From: Hydromicrobium sp964517765
GTDB lineage: Bacteria > Actinomycetota > Humimicrobiia > Humimicrobiales > Humimicrobiaceae
Reading direction: 5' to 3'
Length of the DNA stretch: 16,484 bases
Assembly (NCBI GenBank): GCA_964517765.1
Contig: CAZFEN010000024.1
Coordinates: 1-16,484 of the forward strand
Positions within the stretch are counted from its first letter, which is position 1, and every line of letters starts with the position of its first letter. The translations under genes and the position numbers were made by a program. Below, piece by piece: positions 5,432 through 13,306 of this stretch. The notes under the pieces were generated by a model that had not been told where the DNA came from, did no database searches, and saw only the letters and a program-made list of their open reading frames with translations.

Positions 5432-6913
5432 CTAATTAAAATCCTGGGTAAGGGATATGATCTTATTAAAATCTACATCAGAATAGCAGTCTTTGAATAC
5501 CTCATAGTAATAGACTTCTTCTTTGTTTCTTAATTTTACATTACCAGGCAGTCTTCTTTTTTTTATGAATTCTTGATCAGTTATTATAGTGTTAATTTTA
5601 CCCTCGAGGTTATTTTCTATTCCGGAACCCTCCCAGAATTTGTCTTTTCCCCTCCAGGCAATATTTTCAGGTAAATATCTGGCGGCTAATTTCCGCAGTA
5701 TATATTTTCCTGTATTTTTATCTTTTCTTACCTTTTTATCGGGATGTATCCTTAAGACAAAATCAAGCAACCTTTCATCTAACATGGGGAGCTTTATATT
5801 AACACCATAAGCATTTGCTACTCTGTCAACCCTTTGTAATGCAGTATTGTGAAGTGCGCCTATAGCTTTTATTATTTCTTGCTGAATTAACTTTGAGGAA
5901 TTAAATTCTAAAAAGTAATTATATCCGCCAAAGAGTTCATCTCCGCCTTCACCTGAAAAGATAATATCGGAAGAAGCTGAAATCTTTGAAACAATTATAT
6001 TACCCAGTGAACTTCTGACCAGCGGAGCATCAAAAGACTCCAAACAATATATAACTCTGGGAATATCCAAAAAAAGTTCATCTATATTCAGCTTGTACTC
6101 TGTATGTATGGTTCCAAGATATTTTGCAACTTCTCTTGCTGATATAAGGTCCGGTGAATTTTCAAATCCAACCGAATAGGTATATACATTGTCAGTAAAT
6201 TCTTTCAAAAGAGCTGTAACTATACTTGAATCAAGCCCACCGCTTAACCACACCCCAAAATTTAAACTACTGTTGGATATTCTCCTATCCACCGCTTCCA
6301 GGAGGCAATTTTCCAGTCTATCTTCCAATTCTCCTTCCTCCTGATTTTCCAACAGAGAAAAATTATCGGTATCGATCTTTTTTATTGTTTTCGGGCTTTC
6401 AAAATTTAACATGCAGGATCCTGGAAGCAGTTCGTAAATATCTCTACTGAAACCAATCAATGATTTAATTTCCGAAGCAAACATTAAAACTCCATTGGCT
6501 TTAAAATAATAAAGAGGTTTTTTACCAATAACGTCCCTGCTTATATATATATTACCGTCTGCATCTGCCAGGATTATAATAAAAGAGCCCTTAAACTCTC
6601 TGAATATCTTTCTCCCTATAATGTTAAACATAAGGTTTATTTTATTGATATCAGAAATTAATTTAGAATTTCCCTGCAGATTATATTTTAAAAATAAATT
6701 ATCCAGATTATAAATTTTTCCATCCAGTAAAATTACTTTTCTCCCAATCCGGTTCTTCTGTTTATAATCGGCATTAATTCCAATATAATTTCCACAAATA
6801 TTATAAACTCTTCTTTTTCTACCCCTGTGTGATATTTTATCAAGAAGAATATTTATTCTTTCTCTGTTCTTTCTATTTTTTTCTAAACTGATAATACCTG
6901 CCAGTCCACTCAT
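5432..6913 (-). CDS. Asparagine synthetase-like protein lacking the glutaminase cysteine
   Basis: A 493-aa protein with the AsnB layout: an N-terminal class II glutamine amidotransferase-like domain (about 1-190) and a C-terminal ATP-pyrophosphatase synthetase domain. The synthetase half looks active: PP-loop SGGLDS at 224-229, GEGGDELFGG at 321-330, and a later RGKDKFWEGSG matching the AsnB motif near the active site. The N-terminal half keeps RDVIGKKPLYY (126-136) but begins MSGLAG, with AGT serine where the catalytic Cys2 (MCG) should be. HRGPD is HRGRK, and NGEIYN is DGKIYN (64-69), losing glutamine-binding residues. Glutamine hydrolysis is therefore unlikely; free ammonia or another amine may be used, as in beta-lactam synthetases, which also lack this cysteine. 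It is conspicuously AT-rich in places (11 G/C of 60 in 6661-6720). The start has only GGAG about 11 nt upstream. Product unknown. Confidence 0.85.
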   Translation of the reverse strand: MSGLAGIISLEKNRKNRERINILLDKISHRGRKRRVYNICGNYIGINADYKQKNRIGRKVILLDGKIYNLDNLFLKYNLQGNSKLISDINKINLMFNIIGRKIFREFKGSFIIILADADGNIYISRDVIGKKPLYYFKANGVLMFASEIKSLIGFSRDIYELLPGSCMLNFESPKTIKKIDTDNFSLLENQEEGELEDRLENCLLEAVDRRISNSSLNFGVWLSGGLDSSIVTALLKEFTDNVYTYSVGFENSPDLISAREVAKYLGTIHTEYKLNIDELFLDIPRVIYCLESFDAPLVRSSLGNIIVSKISASSDIIFSGEGGDELFGGYNYFLEFNSSKLIQQEIIKAIGALHNTALQRVDRVANAYGVNIKLPMLDERLLDFVLRIHPDKKVRKDKNTGKYILRKLAARYLPENIAWRGKDKFWEGSGIENNLEGKINTIITDQEFIKKRRLPGNVKLRNKEEVYYYEVFKDCYSDVDFNKIISLTQDFN

Positions 6914-7032
6914 TTTTTAATCAACTCCAATAGTGCTTATTTCTAATGATATCTAATATTTATAAATAGGAATTAATCAATAAATTGCCTATTTAAGCAA
7001 AAGCTCTTTTTACCCTAACAGATTTCAGCTAA

Positions 7033-7053
7033 CATTTCAAGGCAGTAGAAATG
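7033..7053. repeat. Small hairpin between patatin and asparagine-synthetase-like genes
   Basis: CATTTC (7033-7038) and GAAATG (7048-7053) form a 6-bp inverted repeat with a 9-nt loop in the 189-bp gap 6914-7102. No T-run follows on the minus strand, so it is not a clear terminator. It may be a processing or attenuation site between the two genes, or chance. Confidence 0.25.
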
Positions 7054-7102
7054 AGGAACTGTACTAATATATTCGACAATAATAGAGAACCTGACTGATT
7101 TA

Positions 7103-8041
7103 TTATAGATTCAATCTTCTCTTGATTTCGGGAACCTTCTCCCTGGCAGCCTCCACTCCTCTTTGAATAATCTGGCTTCCGTGCATCAAGTCAAAGAAAC
7201 CGAAGTCTCCCACTTCGGGTTCTATCACTAAATCTGCGAGTTTAAGATAATTTTTGGTAATTTCACTATTCATGATATTAAAACTGGTATCAATTATGTT
7301 GTTGACCGAAAGCCTTACCGCGCCCTTCCTCTTTAACCGGGGCATCTTTTTTTGATCGCGAAATTTTCGTCTCCCGGTTTCAACATCATTCTTTATTTCA
7401 ATGGGTAGGATTTCCCCGGTTGTTCTGAAATCTCCTTTATTCTCCAAAAAAAATTTACTATATTTTTCTCTGTCTTTATCAAATCGAATAGACGAGGCTA
7501 TGATGAAATTAACATCCTTTGTTTTTATGGATTCGGTGGGCAGTGGTTCTATCAATCCTCCGTCTACAAGAATACGATTGTCCATTAATACAGCAGAAAA
7601 AAAGCCGGGGATAGAAATGGAGGCCCTGACCGCATCGACTAATTTTCCTTCGGATAATACCACTTTTTCTCCTTTAATCAAGTCAGCTGCAACACAGCAA
7701 AAAGGTATCCTGCAGTCTTTAAAAGTCTTGTTTCCGAGGAATTTCCTGAGCACATTCTCGACTCTGCGGCCATTTATAATGCCGTTTTGAGACAATACCA
7801 GATCGGAGAAAAGCAAGAAGCTTCTCCAGTTCATGGATTTTACAAAGGATTTAATCTCTTCGAGATTTACCCCGGAACAATAAAATGCCCCGATAATAGC
7901 CCCCATGCTTGTACCGGCTACTGCGTTAAGTTTGACTCCAAGTGTCTCCAGCACTTCCAGAACTCCGATATGGGAAAGTGCCCTTGCCGCTCCTCCACTC
8001 AATGCTATTCCGATTTTTCTTTTTCTTCTAAAAATACTCAA
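7103..8041 (-). CDS. Patatin-like phospholipase (RssA/YchK-type)
   Basis: A 312-aa predicted serine lipid acyl hydrolase with a Ser-Asp dyad. The oxyanion-hole region is SGGAARALSHIG (15-26), the nucleophile elbow GTSMG (43-47) gives Ser45, and the DGG motif (160-162) gives Asp160. There is no signal peptide, so it should be cytosolic or peripheral on the membrane. The C-terminal ~100 residues include a basic stretch (GRRKFRDQKKMPRLKRK) that could contact anionic lipid. The start is TTG at 8039-8041, supported by AAGGAGG 8 nt upstream, which fixes an N-terminus typical of the family (KIGIALSGG). It is divergent from the lytic transglycosylase and upstream of the asparagine-synthetase-like gene. 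Substrate unknown. Confidence 0.93.
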   Translation of the reverse strand: MSIFRRKRKIGIALSGGAARALSHIGVLEVLETLGVKLNAVAGTSMGAIIGAFYCSGVNLEEIKSFVKSMNWRSFLLFSDLVLSQNGIINGRRVENVLRKFLGNKTFKDCRIPFCCVAADLIKGEKVVLSEGKLVDAVRASISIPGFFSAVLMDNRILVDGGLIEPLPTESIKTKDVNFIIASSIRFDKDREKYSKFFLENKGDFRTTGEILPIEIKNDVETGRRKFRDQKKMPRLKRKGAVRLSVNNIIDTSFNIMNSEITKNYLKLADLVIEPEVGDFGFFDLMHGSQIIQRGVEAAREKVPEIKRRLNL

Positions 8042-8119
8042 ATAATAATCCTCCTTTCATATTCTCCGAGGATAAAAATAATTTTTATTACCGATTTTTA
8101 GAATTAGTATTTACTGTAA

Positions 8120-8140
8120 ATTATACTATTTTAGTATTCT
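8120..8140. promoter_or_regulatory. Palindromes and -10-like box in the patatin/transglycosylase divergent region
   Basis: The 183-bp divergent gap holds a minus-strand TATAAT (plus 8120-8125, -35 poor) that could serve patatin. Next to it is the palindrome TACTA-TTT-TAGTA around 8128-8140, and nearby TTTACTGTAAA at 8110-8120. Their clustering between two divergent starts suggests a shared control point, but all are short and AT-rich. Confidence 0.25.
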
Positions 8141-8168
8141 TATCACCACGACCTTACTGTCTGCTCGA

Positions 8169-8197
8169 TTTACAATAAGAACATTGTAGGATAAAAT
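8169..8197 (+). promoter_or_regulatory. Promoter of the lytic transglycosylase gene
   Basis: TTTACA (8169-8174, 5/6) and TAAAAT (8192-8197, 5/6) are separated by exactly 17 bp. Transcription should start near 8204, leaving only about 20 nt before the coding start, with no recognisable Shine-Dalgarno. Confidence 0.6.
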
Positions 8198-8224
8198 CTC
8201 TTTAGTTTTTAACCATGATTTAAT

Positions 8225-10576
8225 TTGATGAAAAGTAAAATTGTAAAAATTATTATTTTCTTTATATCCGTGGTTCTGGTTTTCCCGGTTATTTTTGCCG
8301 TACAGGGATGCGAAGACAGGGACGCTGAGACTTCCGAAACAGAATCTACAGAAGAAACAGCAGAGCAGGAGTCTGAAAGCGGAGAGAGCAGCGAGGAGCA
8401 GGATATAAACGATATAGATGGTACCGCGAATGATGACAAAGAAGCTACCGGTGTTTCTCCACGGGAAGGCGCCGATTCCGATAGGCAAAAAACCGGCACT
8501 GATGATACCGATACGGAAACCACGGATATTTCAGAATTAAGATTATTTTTTACCCAGGCCATGGAATACCTTGATAAGGACTCTTACCTTATTGCAGAAT
8601 TTTATTTAAATAAGATAAAAGACGACTACAAGTTGCTCCAGGACCATATTTATTATTATATGGCAAAGATCCTCCTTGCACAGGAAAAATATTATCAGGC
8701 AGAAGAATATTATTTAAAAATAATAAAAAATTATCCTGACAGTATCTGGGCAGATGAAGCCGGCATTGACTACGCGAGTATATTTTTTACTAAGGAAGAC
8801 TATATAACTGCCGAGAGTGAACATAAAAATTTTCTTTCCAGCTTCCCTGATTCCTCCTATGTACCATTATGTTTATTTCAGTTAGCTGTAAGCCAGGAAA
8901 TGAATGGGAAAAAAGATCTTGCTGCCGAAAATTATAAAGAAATTTGGTTGAAATACCCCCTCAACGAATATTCGGAAATTGCTTGGGAGAGTTTGAATAG
9001 ACTTGTAGAAGAAGACTCTATCGAACCATTTGTACCCACAGCATATCAGATCTATAACAGGGGAGATATTTTTTTCAGTAATTCACAATACAACAGTGCC
9101 CTGGATGAGTTTAACAGGATACTGCAGGGAGATTACGTAAATAACCTGTCCCAGGATCTTTATAGTAAGACATTATATAAAATAGGCAGGTGTTATCTCA
9201 ATATGGGCGAATACAGCAAGGCAAGAGATTACCTGCTCCAGTCCTATCAAAAGTACCAAACAGGTTCCGTAGCAGATGACAGTCTTTATTATCTGGGGAG
9301 GGCTCTTACCAATCTGGACCAGGATGCGGATGCCATTTCATATTATCAGAAACTTATACAAACTTTCCCGGCAAGCATTTACAGTGACGATGCTCTTTAC
9401 AGGACAGGCAGGATATATTCATTGAATGATGATTTTGCCAATGCCGCCATTTATTTCCAGAGAGTACCGAATGAATATCCAAATGGAGATAAACTTGCCG
9501 ATGCATTATGGGAACTCGGCTGGATACAATATAAATCAGCAGATTATAATTCTGCTAAAAATACTTTTTCCAATTATGCGTCTTCATTCAAAGGCACTCA
9601 ATTTGAAGAAAAGGGACTATTCTGGCAGGCTAAATGCTTCCAGAAGCTTGGAGATAACATTACGGCAGCAGGTTTATATCAAAGAATTGTAAATTTAAAT
9701 TCCTATTCTTATTATACTTTTAAGTCTAATGAGATGCTGAAGGAAATGAATAAAGAGGCTCAGATCAAAGAAATAAACACCGGATTAAATCCCGAAAATC
9801 CCGGGATTGCATATATGCTCCCTGATATATATTCTATACTGGAGGGAGACAGCCACATTGAAAGCGGCGAGGTAAATCATATAAATAAGGCTATCGAGTT
9901 TCTTAAACTCGAATTTTTTAACAGCGCATCGCTCGAAATAGAAGCAGGAAGCAGTGAAATAGAAGAAAATCCGACAAGCATCCTTGAGATTGCTACTCTT
10001 TTTTTAAAATCAAAAGATTATTCAAATTCATATAAAATTATTCATAAAAATTTCAAACTGTTAAAATCTGAGCTGAACGAGCCTTATAAAGATTATTTTT
10101 ACTATCTGTATTATCCCTATAGCTATAAAGAGATTGTCCAGAAATACAGCAGCCAGTATAACCTTGATCCACTATTTACTCTGGCTGTAATGAAGCAGGA
10201 AAGCATGTTTGATTCTGGTATTGCTTCTCCCAGTAACGCACAGGGACTTATGCAGATCTGGCCGCCTACAGGAGAATATATTGCCAGTCAGATAGGAATT
10301 TCAAATTACAATGTCAATATGCTTCTTGATCCTGATACAAATACAAGGATGGGTACATTTTATCTAAGACAGCAGCTTGATAGTTTCGGCCAGAATGAGT
10401 ATGAATACTGCCTTGGTGCTTATAATAAAGGACCTGGTAACATGAGTAACTGGATATCTCAAAGAGGTAATAAGGATATCGACGAATTTATAGAAAGTAT
10501 TTCTAATATAGAAGCAAGAGATTATATAAAAATAGTATTAGGAAATTATCATTTTTATCAGATGTTATATGAATAA
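8225..10576 (+). CDS. TPR-repeat lytic transglycosylase, lipoprotein-like
   Basis: A 783-aa (or 782-aa from the ATG at 8228) extracytoplasmic murein hydrolase. Residues 1-29 are a signal with a weak lipobox (VQGC, Cys29). Residues 30-105 are an acidic linker rich in E, D, S and T. About 105-600 are tetratricopeptide-type helical repeats (many with Y at turn positions and YYLGRAL- or YKIGRCY-like helices), as in YbgF/BamD and Slt70 solenoids. The C-terminal SLT domain (about 635-783) has the catalytic glutamate E659 in KQES, then NAQGLMQIWPPTG and GAYNKGPGN, all standard positions. It would cut the MurNAc-GlcNAc bond with 1,6-anhydro product formation. No Shine-Dalgarno is visible, and TTG 8225 and ATG 8228 are both possible. 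It ends 5 bp from the convergent metW stop. Function is secure; the choice between lipid anchor and plain signal peptide or membrane anchor is open. Confidence 0.93.
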   Translation: MMKSKIVKIIIFFISVVLVFPVIFAVQGCEDRDAETSETESTEETAEQESESGESSEEQDINDIDGTANDDKEATGVSPREGADSDRQKTGTDDTDTETTDISELRLFFTQAMEYLDKDSYLIAEFYLNKIKDDYKLLQDHIYYYMAKILLAQEKYYQAEEYYLKIIKNYPDSIWADEAGIDYASIFFTKEDYITAESEHKNFLSSFPDSSYVPLCLFQLAVSQEMNGKKDLAAENYKEIWLKYPLNEYSEIAWESLNRLVEEDSIEPFVPTAYQIYNRGDIFFSNSQYNSALDEFNRILQGDYVNNLSQDLYSKTLYKIGRCYLNMGEYSKARDYLLQSYQKYQTGSVADDSLYYLGRALTNLDQDADAISYYQKLIQTFPASIYSDDALYRTGRIYSLNDDFANAAIYFQRVPNEYPNGDKLADALWELGWIQYKSADYNSAKNTFSNYASSFKGTQFEEKGLFWQAKCFQKLGDNITAAGLYQRIVNLNSYSYYTFKSNEMLKEMNKEAQIKEINTGLNPENPGIAYMLPDIYSILEGDSHIESGEVNHINKAIEFLKLEFFNSASLEIEAGSSEIEENPTSILEIATLFLKSKDYSNSYKIIHKNFKLLKSELNEPYKDYFYYLYYPYSYKEIVQKYSSQYNLDPLFTLAVMKQESMFDSGIASPSNAQGLMQIWPPTGEYIASQIGISNYNVNMLLDPDTNTRMGTFYLRQQLDSFGQNEYEYCLGAYNKGPGNMSNWISQRGNKDIDEFIESISNIEARDYIKIVLGNYHFYQMLYE

Positions 10577-10581
10577 GAATA

Positions 10582-11193
10582 TCAGGATTTACCAATCACA
10601 AAGATTGCATTTAACGCTAGCAGATTGGGAAGGCACCTTATGATATCCTTACTTCCAAGGTAGTGTGTCTTTATTATATTTATTCCCTTTTCCTTACAAT
10701 AACTCTTAAAATCTTTTATGCTCAGGAAGTGCACATTCGGTGATTCATACCAGTTGTATGGAAGAGATGGAGTGACCGGTGCCCTCCCCCTGAAAAAAAG
10801 ACTAAAGCGGGACCGGATATATGCAAAATTTGGAAATCCTACTATTACTTTTCTTCCGACTCTTAGCGATTCCCTGAGCACAAACTCTATCTTCTTGGTT
10901 TCCTGCATGCTCTGATTCAATATGACATAATCAAAAGAATCATCCGGATATTCTCCCAGTCCCCCCTCTAAATCTCCGTGAAATACACTCAATCCTTTCT
11001 CCACACATTCATAGATGGCTTTTTCTCTTAATTCTATACCCTGCGCCTTTACTTTTTTCTCCCTGACGAGAAGATTCAAAAGTTCCCCGCTGCCGCATCC
11101 GAGATCGAGTACCCTTGAACCTGTTTCCACAATATCAAATATGATCCGGTGATCCGGTTTTATTATCTCATTATTTATTTTTTGCATTATCAT
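10582..11193 (-). CDS. metW: Methionine biosynthesis protein MetW
   Basis: A 203-aa methyltransferase-fold protein recognised by its family signature: VLDLGCGSGELLN (28-40), ILNQSMQ (91-97), and the run VGFPNFAYIRSR (118-129) followed by FRGRAPVTPSLPY, nearly invariant in MetW. MetW partners MetX and is needed for homoserine acyltransferase activity in several bacteria. The start ATG at 11191-11193 overlaps the end of metX by 23 bp; a second ATG at 11185-11187 would overlap by 17 bp. The overlap and order support co-translation and a physical or functional pairing. It is the last gene of the sulfur amino-acid operon and meets the lytic transglycosylase tail-to-tail. Confidence 0.95.
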   Translation of the reverse strand: MIMQKINNEIIKPDHRIIFDIVETGSRVLDLGCGSGELLNLLVREKKVKAQGIELREKAIYECVEKGLSVFHGDLEGGLGEYPDDSFDYVILNQSMQETKKIEFVLRESLRVGRKVIVGFPNFAYIRSRFSLFFRGRAPVTPSLPYNWYESPNVHFLSIKDFKSYCKEKGINIIKTHYLGSKDIIRCLPNLLALNAIFVIGKS

Positions 11194-12304
11194 ACACCCT
11201 GTTTAAAAAATGACTGACTAAACGGGTTTCTTCCGCAAACTCAAGAAGAAAAGCATCATGACCATAGTTTGAATTAATTTCACAATAAGTAACATCCAGA
11301 CGTCTTGTCTTAAGCATTCTAACAATCTCTCTGGACTGGTATAAAGGATACAGCCAATCGGATTTAAAGGCTATGACCAGAAACCTGGTATCGATTTTTG
11401 TGCCAGCCGGTAAAAATTTATCTGCTGACGACAGGTCAAAATAATCCAGCGCTTTTGTAATATAGAGATAGGAGTTTGCGTCAAATCTTTTGACAAAACT
11501 GTCTCCCCTGTAATGCAAATAGCCCTCTACTTCAAATTCAGGTTTGAATGAAAAATTATAACTGCTGTTTTTAAGCTTCCTTGAAAATTTATTTTCCATC
11601 GATTCATCGCTCATATAAGTTATGTGCCCGATCATACGCGCCAGAGCCAGCCCTCTTTCAGGTTGAGTGCTGCCGTAATAATTGCCGCCCTTCCAATCGG
11701 GGTCGGACATTACCGCCTGTCTTCCCACTTCATTGAGTGCGATCTGCTGCGGTGAATGTTTCAATGTCGTGGCTATGGGTATGGCAGATAAAATCCTCTC
11801 CGGGTAGGAAGAAACCCACTGCAGGACCTGCATTCCTCCCATTGAACCTCCCACCACAGAAAGCAGCCTGCCTATTCCCAGATAGTCGAGTAAATATTTC
11901 TGGGCATTGACCATATCGGATATTGTAATAAGTGGAAAGTCGAGTCCGTAAGGTCTACCTGTTTTTTCGTTCAACGAAGATGGTCCTGTGCTTCCTTTGC
12001 ATCCTCCGATAACATTGGAACATATAATAAAATACTTTTCGGTATCAAAGGCTTTACCCGGACCTATCATATCGTTCCACCATCCCGGTTTTTTCCCCCC
12101 TTCATGAAATCCTGCAGCATGAGCATCTCCGGACAGCGCATGCAGGACCATGACCGCATTGTCCCTGTTTTCATTCAACCCGCCATATGTCTCATATGCA
12201 ATTGTAATCGGACCCAATTTTTCCCCGGATTCCAGCATCATCTCATCCGGAGATCCGGCAAAATTAAAATATTTAGTTTCGACTATTTCCGCTGCATTTT
12301 TCAT
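11171..12304 (-). CDS. metX: Homoserine O-acyltransferase MetX
   Basis: A 377-aa alpha/beta hydrolase that activates homoserine by acyl transfer, normally from acetyl-CoA, the committed step to methionine. The nucleophile elbow GGSMGG gives Ser154, the triad is completed by Asp316 (KSDWLYP) and His349 (YGHDAF), and the motif GPSSL (107-111) is typical. Length is normal (~370-380). The start is ATG 12302-12304 with AGGTGG 6 nt upstream; any apparent extension into the N block is an artefact. Acetyl versus succinyl preference cannot be read with confidence here, but the neighbouring O-acetylhomoserine sulfhydrylase argues for acetyl. The distance to cysK is unknown because of the gap. Confidence 0.96.
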   Translation of the reverse strand: MKNAAEIVETKYFNFAGSPDEMMLESGEKLGPITIAYETYGGLNENRDNAVMVLHALSGDAHAAGFHEGGKKPGWWNDMIGPGKAFDTEKYFIICSNVIGGCKGSTGPSSLNEKTGRPYGLDFPLITISDMVNAQKYLLDYLGIGRLLSVVGGSMGGMQVLQWVSSYPERILSAIPIATTLKHSPQQIALNEVGRQAVMSDPDWKGGNYYGSTQPERGLALARMIGHITYMSDESMENKFSRKLKNSSYNFSFKPEFEVEGYLHYRGDSFVKRFDANSYLYITKALDYFDLSSADKFLPAGTKIDTRFLVIAFKSDWLYPLYQSREIVRMLKTRRLDVTYCEINSNYGHDAFLLEFAEETRLVSHFLNRVYDNAKNK

Positions 12305-12318
12305 ATTAATCCACCTGT

Positions 12319-12418
12319 NNNNNNNNNNNNNNNNNNNNNNNNNNNNNNNNNNNNNNNNNNNNNNNNNNNNNNNNNNNNNNNNNNNNNNNNNNNNNNNNNN
12401 NNNNNNNNNNNNNNNNNN
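12319..12418. other. Assembly gap of 100 N
   Basis: Exactly 100 undetermined bases lie between cysK and metX. A round 100 is the usual placeholder for a scaffold join of unknown size, so the real length may differ. The gap hides the last part of cysK and the cysK-metX spacer. Confidence 0.99.
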
Positions 12419-13239
12419 GCCCATAAAGCGGCTCCGCTGGATATACCTACCAGAATTCCTTCCTCTTTTGCAATTCTCCTGGCAATGACACCCGCATCTT
12501 CATTTGATACCTTTATGATTTCATCGATTATGTTTGTATTCAATACTTCAGGAACAAACCCTGCTCCAATTCCCTGTATCTTATGAGGACCCGGACTTCC
12601 TCCTGAAAGAACAGGAGAATCTGCCGGTTCTACTGCAACTATCCTGACCGATGGTTTTCTCTTTTTTAATACTTCTCCTACGCCGGTAATAGTTCCCCCG
12701 GTACCTATCCCAGCAATAAATACATCAACGCTCCCATCAGTATCGGCCCATATCTCTTCGGCAGTCGTTTTTCTGTGTATTTCAGGATTTGCGGCATTCC
12801 TAAATTGCTGCGGCATAAAACTATTGTTAGTATCTCTCTGAATTTTCTCCGCTTCTTCCACTGCTCCTTTCATTCCTTTTGATCCATCCGTCAGGACAAG
12901 TTCGGCTCCTAATATTTTAAGAAGCTGCCTTCGTTCCAGGCTCATCGTATCCGGCATGGTCAGGATCAATCTATATCCCCTCGAAGCACATACAAAAGCC
13001 AGCGAAATACCGGTATTTCCACTCGTGGACTCTACGATAACCGTATCTTTATTTATCAAACCTTCATTTTCTGCAGCATTAATCATAGAGACCCCAGTCC
13101 TATCTTTGATACTTGAAAGAGGATTGAATGATTCCAGCTTTGCCAGAATAGTCGCATTGAAACCTTTTGTCAGGTTATTTATTCTTACGAGCGGGGTGTT
13201 CCCAATAGTTTTTGCGATATCTTCATATATTTTTGACAT
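12419..13239 (-). CDS. cysK: Cysteine synthase (O-acetylserine sulfhydrylase), 3' end lost in gap
   Basis: 274 residues are visible of a fold-type II PLP enzyme that makes cysteine from O-acetylserine and sulfide. The PLP lysine is K45 in SSIKDR, the substrate loop STSGNTG is at 71-77, the PLP phosphate loop GTGGT at 179-183, and GISSGAAL near 264-271 is followed by the cofactor-distal helix. CysK is usually about 305-310 aa, so roughly 30-40 C-terminal residues are missing in the N block. The start ATG 13237-13239 has GAGGAG 7 nt upstream. The gene lies 67 bp after metY on the same strand, without a terminator between them. The sequence is clearly OASS-like; a cystathionine beta-synthase is less likely, but the C-terminus that would exclude an extra domain is not visible. 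Confidence 0.95.
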
Positions 13240-13306
13240 TTTAGTTCTCCTCTCAATTTATAAATAAGATACTTTACCTTCAAAACATCGATAAAAGGAC
13301 ATCCTG

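Noticed and set aside
8126..8562. Two long minus-strand ORFs (120 and 117 codons) opposite the transglycosylase start
   Set aside because: They overlap each other and mirror the acidic-linker codons, giving S/V-rich low-complexity products with no ribosome sites.
12305..12424. Extended metX start beyond 12304
   Set aside because: The extension is read from N and from cysK sequence; the ATG at 12304 has a good ribosome site and the normal family N-terminus.
12104..12586. Plus-strand ORFs running through the N block
   Set aside because: They cross undetermined bases and oppose metX and cysK.
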